Source: Leptospira limi
GTDB lineage: Bacteria > Spirochaetota > Leptospiria > Leptospirales > Leptospiraceae
DNA: 64,000 nucleotides
Reading direction: 5' to 3'
Assembly: GCF_026151395.1 (NCBI RefSeq)
Contig: NZ_JAMQPV010000002.1
Span: 186,001 to 250,000, forward strand
Shown: piece by piece, positions 26,357 to 35,841 of the stretch
Position numbering within the stretch: the first letter of the stretch is position 1
How the letters are laid out: every line of letters starts with the position of its first letter
The notes under the pieces: generated by a model
What the model was told of the DNA's origin: nothing
The model's input: the letters and a program-made list of their open reading frames with translations, nothing else
Databases searched by the model: none
Program-made: the position numbers and the translations under genes

Positions 26357-29300
26357 GATTTATGAATTAACTCAACTAACTCGTCAAAATCAGGTAAAAA
26401 TACTAAAACACCAATTAGGTTACTGCCTTGGTGGTTAAACTCTGTATGCATCGACAAAAATTTAGTTCTTTCTGGTTTTACAATGTCCACTACTTCCATA
26501 AAACTACCAGTGATCATTTCAGGAACAGAAGGTAAAATTTCTTTTTTCAATTTGTTGGAAAGAGAGTTCATAACACTCGAACAAACAATATTGGAAATTT
26601 CAGATAATACAGACATCATATCATCTGATAATTTATGATTGCTGCCATCTGCATACTTTGCTTCTTCAGAACCAAGAAGTTCTCTTGCAATTTCGGAACC
26701 ATTTTCTTCAGAAAACATCATCAGTAAATTTCCGTTTAGATCACCAGTCATACGGATTTTCATTCCAAAAAATTGGTCCATCGAATAACGGAATTCTTTC
26801 GCCAAACCATCTCGGTCCGTAAGTTTAATTTCGGGAATGAATAACTCGACTTCTTTACCAACTAACTGAGACAATACAACACCAGCATTCATCATACCCG
26901 TGTTAACAATGTTTTCCAATTTTTTTATGTCTTTGGAAGACATGATCTCATTGATAGCTTCATTACTTAGCGAAGCTACTTGATTGAGCCGCTCTTCTTT
27001 TTGTTCGACAAAACCTTTAATGATTTCTGCAGCTTGTTCTCTTTCCGTTAGTTTTACATTTTCTATTTTTGCAATATCAGCAAGCCTATGGATCTCATCT
27101 GTTTTATGATCCAATACAAGTGTTGAAGTAATGGTTTCGTTTACGGAAGAATGATCTTCGTTCTGCCCATTCACTGTAGTTTCTTTTTTAGTGACTTCTG
27201 TTGTGATTTTTTGGTTGGTCACAGGTTCTTCAGTAAACACCTCTTCTTTTGGAACAATGATGTGTTTTTCGATTTTATGTTTTTCTTTTTTGATTCGCGA
27301 TTTGTCTTTTGCCCGCAACTCAATGAGTTTCGCATTATAACGATTTGTGGGGTGGTTTGATTTGAATATGTATTCAGAATCAGACATTTCAAGGGAACGG
27401 ATTGTGGATGAACGTTTCATCATCTCACCAGATACAAGTTTATCAGTCCAATCTACTTTATCAGCAGCAATCTCAACAAGCCCAGGAATGTCTAAGACCA
27501 AAATGATGGTTCCATCTCCCATGATGGTGGCACCAGTTAACCCTTGTACGTCTTGGAAATTTTTCCCAAGTGATTTGATCACCGTTTCATGTTTTCCAAT
27601 GAGATCATCGACCATAAAACCAAGTTTCCTTGTTTTGTAGTTCACAATCACAACAGGGACTTCCACCATTTCTTGTTTGTCGGCAAGACCCAAAATTCGA
27701 TTGAGTCGGTAGATCGGAAGGACTTCCCCTCGTAGGTTGATGATCTCATGCCCTTCGAGTGTTGTGATTTGGTCGAGATTTACTTTGATGGTTTCAGATA
27801 CTTCAGATAAAGGGAAAGCATACACTTCTTCTTCCATGATCACAAGGATGGATGGAATGATCGCAAGTGCTTGCGGAAAAGACAAGGTAAAGGAAGATCC
27901 TTTTCCTTCTTCCGAATGGATGATGATTTTTCCTTTAAACTCTTCAATGAGTTTGTTCACCACATTCATTCCAACTCCACGGCCTGAAATATCGGAAATT
28001 CTATCCGCTGTAGAAAAACCTGGAGCAAAAATAAACTGAAAGATGTCAGATTCAGATAGGTTTTGAGAATCGGCTTCCGTAACTAACCCACGTTCGATGG
28101 CTTTTTTTAGGATTTTATTTTTATTAAGGCCTTTACCATCATCCCGAATTTCAACAAGGATATTGGATCCGCCTTGGTAAGCATTCAGTTCGACAGTTCC
28201 TTCTTCCGATTTACCTGCGAGTTTTCGTTCTTCTGGAGATTCAATTCCATGGTCCACTGAATTTCGGATGAGATGGATGAGTGGTTCTCCAATTGCATCG
28301 ATAACTTTTTTATCAAGTTCTGTATTTTCACCACGTAAAACTAAATTCACTTGTTTGCCAGTTTCGAGTGACAAATCACGAATCAGCCTAGTGAAACGAT
28401 TGAATACAGATCCAATCGGAACCATTCGAATGTTCATGATTCCTGTTTGTAGGTCTTTGGAAATACGATTGATTTGGTCGATTTTACCCTTTAGTTCATT
28501 GAATAAAGAATCTTCCCCAAACTGTGATACCAAATCATCATAGATTTTTTGGAATCCAGAGTTTGTGATCACAAGCTCACCCACATTGTTCATGAGTTGG
28601 TCGAGTTTATCAGAGGATACCTTGATGGTTCGCATCACAACCTTTGAATCGGTTACAGCCTTTTCAAAATTGGCAGATCCTTTCACCACCACCCTTTCTT
28701 CTGTGTCGCTCGAAACTGAACTTACTGGATTGTTTACGGCTGGTGTGACTTCGACTTGTTTTTCCAGTGCTTCCATTTCCGTTTGAGGGATTTGGAGTTC
28801 CATTACGGAAAGACTATCCACCATATCAATGTTACATTGTGTATATAATTCGTCTTTTGAATATTTAGTAACAGTAATAAATGAAAGTGCGAAACTACCT
28901 TGTCCATTATCCAAAGCTTCTTCGGATGGATTACAACGTACAATAACACCAGACTGTTTGACTGACTGTAAAATCAGTAATAACCGAAGGTTTTGCATCG
29001 GAGTTTCGTTTTTTAAACGGAGGTCAACTGTAAATGCAGATTGGCCGTCTTCTTCTTTCAGTGCAGTTCTGATTTCAGAAATTTCGTCTTCGGTCAAATT
29101 CCCGATGGATGTTTGGTTTCCAAGTTGTCCTTGTTTGGTTCCAGAAGTTGTGACAGCCGATTTAGAGGTATTTCCACCACCAGAGACTGATACTTCATAA
29201 TCTTGGAGTTTTTGGATCATGTCAGTAAAAGGGGTCTCCACTTTGATACCATTAGCGACACCTTCTATCACTTGTTTGATCAAATCAAAACATTCAAACA

Positions 29301-29571
29301 GTAAATTTACGAGTTTAACATTAATTTCTAAACTACCTTCTCTAATTTTTTGGAGAAGGTTTTCCATCGTGTGAGCGAGGTCGGATAAATTGTACAATCC
29401 AACAAATGCCGATGAACTTTTTAAGGAATGAGCTGCACGAAAGATATCGTTGATGATTTCGGGGTTTTCGTGGTCCTTCTCTAGTTTTACCAAATTGGAA
29501 TTGAGTTCTTCAATTTGGTCCTCGGACTCTTCCAGGAAAACTTCTGTGTATTCACCTAAAATTCCAGCCAA
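26353..29571 (-). CDS. cheA: Chemotaxis histidine kinase CheA with C-terminal CheC/CheX-like domain
   Basis: 1072 residues, well over the usual 650-700. Order: HPt domain with phosphoacceptor His48 (RAAHSLKSSSAF); a possible P2-like region (175-265); dimerisation helices (KLDQLMNNVGELVITNSGF); ATPase with N box HLIRNSVDHGIESPEER, G1 EIRDDGKGL, G2 GRGVGMNVV and GKGSSFTLSFP; CheW-like P5 (about 585-715); a charged linker; then a CheC/CheX-like phosphatase domain from about 880 to the end. In that domain the second motif (SEISN, Glu991/Asn994) is intact, while the first reads NIVN where CheC has ExxN. It phosphorylates CheY and CheB. Linking kinase and probable CheY-P phosphatase in one chain is unusual. 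Confidence 0.93.
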   Translation of the reverse strand: MAGILGEYTEVFLEESEDQIEELNSNLVKLEKDHENPEIINDIFRAAHSLKSSSAFVGLYNLSDLAHTMENLLQKIREGSLEINVKLVNLLFECFDLIKQVIEGVANGIKVETPFTDMIQKLQDYEVSVSGGGNTSKSAVTTSGTKQGQLGNQTSIGNLTEDEISEIRTALKEEDGQSAFTVDLRLKNETPMQNLRLLLILQSVKQSGVIVRCNPSEEALDNGQGSFALSFITVTKYSKDELYTQCNIDMVDSLSVMELQIPQTEMEALEKQVEVTPAVNNPVSSVSSDTEERVVVKGSANFEKAVTDSKVVMRTIKVSSDKLDQLMNNVGELVITNSGFQKIYDDLVSQFGEDSLFNELKGKIDQINRISKDLQTGIMNIRMVPIGSVFNRFTRLIRDLSLETGKQVNLVLRGENTELDKKVIDAIGEPLIHLIRNSVDHGIESPEERKLAGKSEEGTVELNAYQGGSNILVEIRDDGKGLNKNKILKKAIERGLVTEADSQNLSESDIFQFIFAPGFSTADRISDISGRGVGMNVVNKLIEEFKGKIIIHSEEGKGSSFTLSFPQALAIIPSILVIMEEEVYAFPLSEVSETIKVNLDQITTLEGHEIINLRGEVLPIYRLNRILGLADKQEMVEVPVVIVNYKTRKLGFMVDDLIGKHETVIKSLGKNFQDVQGLTGATIMGDGTIILVLDIPGLVEIAADKVDWTDKLVSGEMMKRSSTIRSLEMSDSEYIFKSNHPTNRYNAKLIELRAKDKSRIKKEKHKIEKHIIVPKEEVFTEEPVTNQKITTEVTKKETTVNGQNEDHSSVNETITSTLVLDHKTDEIHRLADIAKIENVKLTEREQAAEIIKGFVEQKEERLNQVASLSNEAINEIMSSKDIKKLENIVNTGMMNAGVVLSQLVGKEVELFIPEIKLTDRDGLAKEFRYSMDQFFGMKIRMTGDLNGNLLMMFSEENGSEIARELLGSEEAKYADGSNHKLSDDMMSVLSEISNIVCSSVMNSLSNKLKKEILPSVPEMITGSFMEVVDIVKPERTKFLSMHTEFNHQGSNLIGVLVFLPDFDELVELIHKS

Positions 29572-29589
29572 TGTCGTATCCCCTATTCC

Positions 29590-30093
29590 TTACTTTGTGG
29601 CAGAAACAAAATTTACAATTTGTTCCAAATCCAAATTCAAAATCAAATGGTCTTCGTAACGTGATACAGATTCAACCATCTTACTATAGTTTAACGACAA
29701 GTCATCAGTTGTATAACTGATAAAATCCTTTTGGATTTTTACAACTTGTTTGACTTCATCGACTAAAACTCCAATTCTTTTTTCATCTAACATAACAACT
29801 ACGATACGCGAGATGGGATAAATGTCAGAATCAGTATTATGGAATCTTTTTTTCAAATCAACAATTGGGATGATTTCCCCTCTTAAGTTGATCACTCCTA
29901 AAATATAATCTTCTACATTAGGAATACGAGTAATTAGAACAGGTTTTAAAATTTCATGAACCAATAGCAATCGGATCCCAAAAAATTCCTTTTCGATCGT
30001 AAAGGTAAGAAATTGTTCAAGGTCTCCTAAATCAGACTCTTGTTCCATTTTGGTTTTTTCCGCAAGGGATGTGAGGAGTTTTTCTTGGTCCAT
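29590..30093 (-). CDS. cheW: Chemotaxis coupling protein CheW
   Basis: 167 residues. After a 25-residue N-terminal extension the two beta-barrels of CheW follow: FLTFTIEKEFFGIRLLLVHEI, ITRIPNVEDYILGVINLRGEIIPIVDL (with the conserved NLRG), and RIGVLVDEVKQVVKI. It links chemoreceptors to CheA. First gene of the cheW-cheA-cheB-cheY order; 18 bases separate it from cheA and 36 from the cyclo-ligase gene upstream. Confidence 0.95.
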   Translation of the reverse strand: MDQEKLLTSLAEKTKMEQESDLGDLEQFLTFTIEKEFFGIRLLLVHEILKPVLITRIPNVEDYILGVINLRGEIIPIVDLKKRFHNTDSDIYPISRIVVVMLDEKRIGVLVDEVKQVVKIQKDFISYTTDDLSLNYSKMVESVSRYEDHLILNLDLEQIVNFVSATK

Positions 30094-30129
30094 ATACTAC
30101 TTGGAATCGTGTCAGAATCCTACGTGGAT

Positions 30130-30714
30130 TCAATCGAAAAAAGAATGAATCTGAAATTCCGTAATCATTTTTCCGACTTTAACATCGTGTTCTTCTACTT
30201 GGAATGGGACGGGGAAAAATTTAGAAAAACTAAACCCTATTGTTTTCTTTTGCACCGATTCTTTGTGTAAAATGCGGTCATAATACCCACCACCTCTTCC
30301 AAGGCGGAATCCATTTTCATGGTAACCAAGACCTGGTACCAGGATCAAATCCGCTTCCTCTACGGAAATCTCCTCATCTCCGATCGGTTCAAAGATTCCA
30401 TATGGTCCTTTTTCAAAAGAGAACGGACGAAGGAAACATAATCCTTTGTCTTTGACAACTTTAGGAAAGTACCACTTCGCAGAATGCCTGGATTCAATAA
30501 AACTTGTGGGTTTTGGTAAGGGAGATGATTCAATGATGGGCAATACATCCACTTCCCATTGCAAGTCAGGAACATAAGTGATGATTTTGGAGTTTCCCTG
30601 CAATAAAGGAAATAGTCTTTTGAGAATCGCTGATTCTAACTCTTCTCGGTCACTCAGTTTTGGGATATTGGTTTTGAGGATCTTCCTTGCGTCTTGTTTG
30701 GAAATCAAATTCAA
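30130..30714 (-). CDS. 5-formyltetrahydrofolate cyclo-ligase
   Basis: Uses ATP to turn 5-formyl-THF into 5,10-methenyl-THF. 194 residues, the usual size. The signature LVPGLGYHENGFRLGRGGGYYDRIL spans about 125-149 and includes the substrate and phosphate loop GRGGGYYDR; KWYFPKVV and YGIFEP are further family segments. Start overlaps the zapA stop as ATGA. The zapA/cyclo-ligase adjacency is familiar from proteobacteria, where 6S RNA often lies between them; here the overlap leaves no room for it. Confidence 0.92.
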   Translation of the reverse strand: MNLISKQDARKILKTNIPKLSDREELESAILKRLFPLLQGNSKIITYVPDLQWEVDVLPIIESSPLPKPTSFIESRHSAKWYFPKVVKDKGLCFLRPFSFEKGPYGIFEPIGDEEISVEEADLILVPGLGYHENGFRLGRGGGYYDRILHKESVQKKTIGFSFSKFFPVPFQVEEHDVKVGKMITEFQIHSFFD

Positions 30715-31028
30715 AAATGGTCCCCAATGATTCCCTCTTCCAATAAAGAGATAATTTTTTTCGTACGTTCTTCCAATTCAGGATTTTCATTCACTTTGGC
30801 GGTGACATCCCGCATTTGGAATAACTCGTCAGCTAAATTCAGAGCACAAAGTACAGCAATTTTGGTTTTGGATGCATTGGGTAAAACTTTCCCCAATTCC
30901 ATAAGGCGTGTTTCCACGTAGTCAGCAACTTCAGAAATATACCCTGAAGAAGCTTCTCCTACGATTGTATAAGTTTCACCAAAGATTTGTTTGGTGATTT
31001 TATGAGAGTTTTGGGCAGAGTCTGCCAT
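30711..31028 (-). CDS. zapA: Cell division protein ZapA
   Basis: 105 residues with the ZapA pattern: KQIFGETYTIVGEASSGYISEVADYVETRL in the N-terminal domain and a helical dimerisation tail (KTKIAVLCALNLADELFQM). It bundles FtsZ filaments at the division site. Five bases separate it from the coiled-coil gene upstream, and it overlaps the cyclo-ligase start. Confidence 0.88.
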   Translation of the reverse strand: MADSAQNSHKITKQIFGETYTIVGEASSGYISEVADYVETRLMELGKVLPNASKTKIAVLCALNLADELFQMRDVTAKVNENPELEERTKKIISLLEEGIIGDHF

Positions 31029-31033
31029 ATGGA

Positions 31034-31669
31034 TTATTTAGGATCGTCTTCGATGATGAGAAAATCATCATCATCATCCGCATCAAATACACTAATAGCT
31101 TCATCTTCATCATCGATGATGATATCGTCATCCTCATCAATTTCAACAGTTGGAACTTCGTCGTCAGTTTCTACGACGAGTTCTTCTTTTTCAAAGGAAG
31201 CAGAGGCAGGAGTTTTTTCTAAAACATCTTCTCCGTGGAATTCCGATTCATCTTCATCCAGTAGGATAATTTCATCATCGTCTTCTGTTGTGAGACTTGG
31301 TGTAACCGCAGCTGTCGCTTCTGGTGCCGCCGCAGGTGCAGGTGCATCCACAAGTGGTGCTTTAGGTGTGGAACTACCTGTAGTCGGTAGGCCATCTAAT
31401 CTTCCAAGGAGTTGGTGGACTTTGGATTCAAGTAAACCTTCTCTTTCTTTGAGTTGGTTTAATTCGTCCGTCGCGTCTTGGAGTTGAGAACGAAGTGTTT
31501 TTAATTCGCGCTCTTTTTCCTCCATTGCGAGCTTCATTTGGTCATTTTCCGCGCGGAGGGATTCGTTTTCCGTCTCTAGGCGTGCATTTTCTGTTCTTAG
31601 GTCCTGGATGAGCTCAAGGGCCTTAACAACTTTACTTTCTAGCTCTTCAATGGTTTCGATTTTTAACAT
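31034..31669 (-). CDS. ZapB-like coiled-coil protein with acidic tail
   Basis: 211 residues in three parts. Residues 5-92 form an uninterrupted coiled coil (IEELESKVVKALELIQDLRTEN and onwards) resembling ZapB-type division proteins. Residues 93-125 are Pro/Ala/Thr-rich linker. Residues 126-211 are extremely acidic, with runs of Asp and Glu separated by hydrophobic dipeptides (EIILLDEDE, DIIIDDEDE, DFLIIEDD). Position directly before zapA supports a division role; this is inference. The start ATG has GGAT a short way upstream, just after a hairpin. Confidence 0.72.
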   Translation of the reverse strand: MLKIETIEELESKVVKALELIQDLRTENARLETENESLRAENDQMKLAMEEKERELKTLRSQLQDATDELNQLKEREGLLESKVHQLLGRLDGLPTTGSSTPKAPLVDAPAPAAAPEATAAVTPSLTTEDDDEIILLDEDESEFHGEDVLEKTPASASFEKEELVVETDDEVPTVEIDEDDDIIIDDEDEAISVFDADDDDDFLIIEDDPK

Positions 31670-31681
31670 GATAACAATCCG

Positions 31682-31709
31682 ATGGAATAGAATAGACGAG
31701 CTATTCCAT
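31682..31709. other. 9-bp inverted repeat between rplT and the ZapB-like gene
   Basis: ATGGAATAG - 10 bases - CTATTCCAT. It lies 17 bases after the rplT stop and 12 bases before the start of the next gene on the minus strand, with no T-run. It could be an attenuating or mRNA-processing hairpin that separates ribosomal protein and division genes; a true terminator is less likely. Confidence 0.4.
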
Positions 31710-31726
31710 TCCTATCAAGCACTAAT

Positions 31727-32080
31727 TTACTTAGCGACTTTGGTTTTTTCGACGATGGCGTTGAATACTTCTTTGTGGTTGTAAGCAAGATCAGCCAATG
31801 TCTTACGGTCTAAGTTGATGCCTTGTGTTTTGAGGGCATGGATGAATTTTGAATAAGACATTCCATTTTCTCTAACTGCAGCATTAATGCGCGTAATCCA
31901 AAGTTTACGAAATTCGGACTTTTTCTTTCTACGGTCACGGTATGCCCATTGACCTGCTTTCATCACAGCTGATTTTGCTGTTCTGAAAAGTTTAGAACGT
32001 CCACCTCTAAAACCTTTTGCTTTCGCAAGTAGTTTCTTTCTACGATTCTTATGAATGGTTCCGTTGACTGCGCGTGGCAT
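31727..32080 (-). CDS. rplT: 50S ribosomal protein L20
   Basis: 117 residues, standard length. The basic N-terminus ([29 protein letters not shown] region) and [24 protein letters not shown] are diagnostic of L20. It binds 23S rRNA early in 50S assembly and in some bacteria represses its own operon. Three bases after rpmI. Confidence 0.98.
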   Translation of the reverse strand: MPRAVNGTIHKNRRKKLLAKAKGFRGGRSKLFRTAKSAVMKAGQWAYRDRRKKKSEFRKLWITRINAAVRENGMSYSKFIHALKTQGINLDRKTLADLAYNHKEVFNAIVEKTKVAK

Positions 32081-32083
32081 CGT

Positions 32084-32284
32084 TTAACCTCCGTAAGGTA
32101 GAAGTTTTTCTACACGGTTATAGTCGGTTTCATGGATGAGGTGCATTCCACGGCTTTGGTGTTTCATCTTAGGAGATTTTTTCTCTAAGATATGTCTTCG
32201 GAACGCACAACCACGTTTGATTTTACCAGATTTGGTAAACTTAAAACGTTTGGCTGCTGCCCTATTTGTCTTCAGCTTATACAT
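32084..32284 (-). CDS. rpmI: 50S ribosomal protein L35
   Basis: 66 residues, standard length and very basic. [20 protein letters not shown] and the [18 protein letters not shown] segment are diagnostic. Sits six bases after infC and three before rplT, in the conserved infC-rpmI-rplT order. Confidence 0.97.
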   Translation of the reverse strand: MYKLKTNRAAAKRFKFTKSGKIKRGCAFRRHILEKKSPKMKHQSRGMHLIHETDYNRVEKLLPYGG

Positions 32285-32290
32285 AGTTTT

Positions 32291-32854
32291 TTATCCTTTA
32301 GGTTTTTCACTAAGTGGGTTCATCACGACAACTATCGTCTTTCCGTCGTGTACCGGCATTTTTTCGGGAGAGGCATGCTCTTTTAGGTCCTCGACAAACC
32401 GGTTAACAATATTCATTCCAATTTCAGAGTGAACCATCTCTCTGCCTCGGAATCGAAGTGTCACTTTTACCTTATCACCCTTTTGCAAGAATTCTAAAGC
32501 ATGACGCTTCTTAATCTCGAAGTCATGGTTATCAATCCGCGGGCGGATTTTGATTTCTTTAACCGTGACTACGTGTTGTTTCTTTTTCGCTTCTTTCGTT
32601 TTTTTAAGAAGTTCGAATTTGTATTTCCCAAAATCGATCAACTTACAGACGTGAACATCCTGGTCTCCCGAGACTTCCACCAAATCAAGGTTAGCTTCCT
32701 TTGCTCTTCTGAGCGCTTCTTCCAGAGTAACGATATCAGATCCTTCGTCACTGACGAGTCGAATCGATGCTACATTGGTAATTTGTTCGTTAATTCTGAT
32801 GTGGGCGAATTTATCTTGGTTTGGGTTCCCTCTAGGGTTGGGCCGTTTCTGCAT
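32291..32854 (-). CDS. infC: Translation initiation factor IF-3
   Basis: 187 residues. N-domain [19 protein letters not shown], linker rich in Lys/Glu, C-domain [17 protein letters not shown] and KTIVVVMNP are clear IF-3 features. It checks start codons and keeps 30S subunits free. In many bacteria infC starts with the rare ATT as a feedback device; here an ATG with CGGAG at good distance is present instead, so that control seems absent. Confidence 0.97.
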   Translation of the reverse strand: MQKRPNPRGNPNQDKFAHIRINEQITNVASIRLVSDEGSDIVTLEEALRRAKEANLDLVEVSGDQDVHVCKLIDFGKYKFELLKKTKEAKKKQHVVTVKEIKIRPRIDNHDFEIKKRHALEFLQKGDKVKVTLRFRGREMVHSEIGMNIVNRFVEDLKEHASPEKMPVHDGKTIVVVMNPLSEKPKG

Positions 32855-32943
32855 TCAGTCTCCGAAATTTCTTTCAATTTCCAATTTCGGATGAAAAACT
32901 AGGCACGCAAGTACATTTCTTTGCAAATGCCGATGTTCAGGGG

Positions 32944-33867
32944 TTAAAGCGTTCCAGAAGGCCCTTCCCACACCACATATTCGATGGAAAGGGATTCTTT
33001 TTGGAGGATTCCAGGTAAAATGGGGACAAGGGAAAGGTATTCCCCATGGTTTCCCATTCCCATACAAGATCCTCCATGGCAAATCCGACCGGACTCATCA
33101 TACAGGACATATTGAATGAGATTGTCATACTTTCGGTCACTCGGAATCGGATTGGTGGAAGGAACAATTGCTAGATAATGAAACCCTTGGTTTTCCTTTC
33201 GTTCCAATCGGAATCGAAGTTTATTTTCTTTGGTGAGTGGTTCAGTAGCATACAAAAGTTCCCCTTTGCCCGGGTTCCATTTTTGGAAACAGTAAGTACC
33301 GACCACATGTTCGGCGCGTTTCCATTCTCGTTTGGATTCCTTTTTCATAGGTCTTGAAGAACCAATGGGTAGTGGAGTTTCGATTCTTTCGTTTGTATCA
33401 CAACCGGAGATGGTAATCCGTAAACAGACGCGAGAAATTTCAGAAATGGAAAAAGGAAATCGGCTCCATAAACCAGGGACATCGTAACGTTCCCAAGGTT
33501 GGATACAGTGTTCGGAAGTTTGGCAAGACAATAAACGATCAGAAACATCGTAAAAAGCAGCGACTACATACAATGAAACGGCTTTGTTCCCTAAATTTTG
33601 TCCCCCAGTGATGACAATGTTTGGACAATCAAAGGAAACATCTTTCCCCATTCCATCCACAAATTGCATATGACTCACCTTCCACCCGAGAGTAACACCA
33701 TCCGCAATGGGAAGGTTTATCATGGGGATAGCATCATACGCATCACAGACGTCATACGGTGGGTGTATCGGAAGGTCCAGATAAAGTGTAACTGGTTCTT
33801 TCGATGTAGATATGATTTGACTCTTGAACACTGGTAGGAACCATATGTACCCACCAGTGTTAGTCAA
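32944..33867 (-). CDS. Hypothetical protein inserted between thrS and infC
   Basis: About 307 residues from a TTG at 33867, nine bases after the thrS stop; a GTG at 33831 is the next option and no ATG is usable. The protein has no signal peptide and is beta-rich, with several Cys and Trp (LSCQTSEHCIQPWERYDVPG, GTYCFQKWNPGKGELLY, YVVWEGPSG). No motif that I recognise. The conserved thrS-infC-rpmI-rplT order is interrupted by this gene, with about 90 bases between it and infC. Co-transcription with thrS seems likely. Confidence 0.65.
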   Translation of the reverse strand: MTNTGGYIWFLPVFKSQIISTSKEPVTLYLDLPIHPPYDVCDAYDAIPMINLPIADGVTLGWKVSHMQFVDGMGKDVSFDCPNIVITGGQNLGNKAVSLYVVAAFYDVSDRLLSCQTSEHCIQPWERYDVPGLWSRFPFSISEISRVCLRITISGCDTNERIETPLPIGSSRPMKKESKREWKRAEHVVGTYCFQKWNPGKGELLYATEPLTKENKLRFRLERKENQGFHYLAIVPSTNPIPSDRKYDNLIQYVLYDESGRICHGGSCMGMGNHGEYLSLVPILPGILQKESLSIEYVVWEGPSGTL

Positions 33868-33876
33868 GAAATTTCT

Positions 33877-35793
33877 TTAGTTCAGCTCCCCTTTGAGGAG
33901 AGAGAGGAAACCATCACGAGAAACTGTTTCTGTTTTTTCATCACCCATACGACGGAAAGAGATACTTCCTGCTTCTTTTTCTTTATCCCCAAGGATGAGT
34001 GTATAACTGCACCGTTTCATGATGGAATCCCTAATTTTACTTCCAATTTTTTCATTCCGAACATCGAGTTCGACTCGAAATCCATGCATTACCAAATCTT
34101 GATATACTTCTTTCGCATAATCACTATGAGTTTCTGCCACAGTTAAGACACGAATTTGGATTGGATTTAACCAAAGTGGAAATTTTCCTTCGAAGTGTTC
34201 GATGAGAATTCCAATAAAACGTTCGAGGGACCCGTAAATGGCTCTATGGATCATGACAGGTGCATGTTTTTTTCCATCCGACGCTGTGAAATCTAATTCA
34301 AAACGGTTTGGCATGGAGAAGTCAATTTGAACGGTTCCACATTGCCATAACCTACCAAGTGAGTCTTTGATATTGAACTCAATCTTTGGCCCGTAGAATG
34401 CCCCGTCTCCTTCTTTGATCCCGTATTCGATTCCTTTTTTCTTTAATGCATCATGTAATGCTTGTGTGGCGAGGTTCCAATCTTCATCACTTCCTTGTGA
34501 TTTTTCAGGTCTTGTCGCAATGAAAGTTTTGAATTCGGTAAACCCAAATTTTTTGTACACATCAAAGGTAAAATCAATGATGTCTTCGACTTCGGATTCT
34601 ACTTTTTCCAATGGAGCATAGATATGAGCATCATCTTGTGTAAACGCACGAACACGGAAAAGCCCGTGAAGAACTCCCGACATTTCATGCCTATGTACAT
34701 TCCCGAGTTCCATAAACCGAAGGGGTAATTCCCGATACGAGTGCATATGGTATTTGTAAATCAAACAACAACCAGGACAGTTCATCGGTTTGACGGCAAA
34801 CTCACTTTCATCGATGTCAGTGAAATACATATTCTCTTTAAAATTATCCCAGTGACCTGACTTTTTCCAAAGGGAAGAATTTAAAATCGCAGGAGTTTTG
34901 ATTTCTTGGTAACCACGTCTAAAACATTCTTCACGGATGTAAGAAGCAAGAGTGTTCCAAAGAACAGTACCTTTCGGATGCCAAAACGGAAACCCAGGTG
35001 CTTCGTCTTGGAAACTAAAAAGATCCAGTTCCTTCCCAAGTTTTCTGTGGTCCCTTTTTTTGGCTTCTTCAATGAGAAAGATATATTCATCTAACTGTTT
35101 TTTGGTGGGAAAAGACACTCCATAAATACGAGTGAGTTGTTTATTTTTGGAATCACCCTTCCAATACGCACCCGAAATCGCAGTGAGTTTGAAGGCTTTT
35201 AGTTGGCCAGTGCGTGCCACGTGAGGTCCACGGCATAAGTCATACCATTCCCCTTGACCGTATAACGAAACAGAGGCGGCTTCAAATCCTTGGATGAGTT
35301 CTACTTTATAAGGTTCGTTTTCTTTTTTAAATTTTTCAATGGCTTCTTCTTTGGAAAGTTCCCAACGTTTGACAGTGAGGTCTTCCTTGACAATTTTTCC
35401 CATCTCCACTTCGATTTTTGGTAGGTCATCCACAGTGATGATGGTTTCACCAAAATCGATGTCGTAAAAGAAAAACCCTGGACCATTCTCGATGACAGGA
35501 CCCACAGTGAGTCTTGCATGAGGCCATATTCGTTGGACAGCCATCCCTAGTAAGTGGGCAGAGGAATGGTGGAAAACTTCTTTTCCATCTTTGTCATCAA
35601 AGGTGAGAAATTTGACACTCGTGTTTTCGGTAGGAACAAAAGATAAATCAACAGTCCGTCCATCGGACAAGACAACGGCAAGAGCTTTCTCTTTTAAGAA
35701 AGGCAGTTGGTTTTGGACAAAATCAGAAAATGACTTTCCGGATTCGAGTTCCTTGGAACTTCCATCGGGTAATGTAATCGTAAGTGCTGCCAT
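33877..35793 (-). CDS. thrS: Threonyl-tRNA synthetase
   Basis: 638 residues, the normal length. TGS domain at 1-62; editing domain with [14 protein letters not shown] and the later [10 protein letters not shown]; class II catalytic core with the zinc Cys in PMNCPGCC and His residues in [24 protein letters not shown]; anticodon domain from about 535. It charges tRNA-Thr and edits mischarged Ser. Forty-eight bases separate it from tetR upstream, so it may have its own promoter. No T-box is expected or seen. Confidence 0.98.
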   Translation of the reverse strand: MAALTITLPDGSSKELESGKSFSDFVQNQLPFLKEKALAVVLSDGRTVDLSFVPTENTSVKFLTFDDKDGKEVFHHSSAHLLGMAVQRIWPHARLTVGPVIENGPGFFFYDIDFGETIITVDDLPKIEVEMGKIVKEDLTVKRWELSKEEAIEKFKKENEPYKVELIQGFEAASVSLYGQGEWYDLCRGPHVARTGQLKAFKLTAISGAYWKGDSKNKQLTRIYGVSFPTKKQLDEYIFLIEEAKKRDHRKLGKELDLFSFQDEAPGFPFWHPKGTVLWNTLASYIREECFRRGYQEIKTPAILNSSLWKKSGHWDNFKENMYFTDIDESEFAVKPMNCPGCCLIYKYHMHSYRELPLRFMELGNVHRHEMSGVLHGLFRVRAFTQDDAHIYAPLEKVESEVEDIIDFTFDVYKKFGFTEFKTFIATRPEKSQGSDEDWNLATQALHDALKKKGIEYGIKEGDGAFYGPKIEFNIKDSLGRLWQCGTVQIDFSMPNRFELDFTASDGKKHAPVMIHRAIYGSLERFIGILIEHFEGKFPLWLNPIQIRVLTVAETHSDYAKEVYQDLVMHGFRVELDVRNEKIGSKIRDSIMKRCSYTLILGDKEKEAGSISFRRMGDEKTETVSRDGFLSLLKGELN

Positions 35794-35841
35794 AAGTGTA
35801 ATCCCAGTTTTCGCACGCTCATTCTCCCGAAAAGTAAAGTT

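Noticed and set aside
30711..30714. Possible 6S RNA between zapA and the cyclo-ligase gene
   Set aside because: The two genes overlap by four bases, so there is no space for the RNA found there in proteobacteria.
30987..31487. Ser-rich plus-strand open frame
   Set aside because: It is the antisense of the acidic tail of the ZapB-like protein; no start site or homology pattern.
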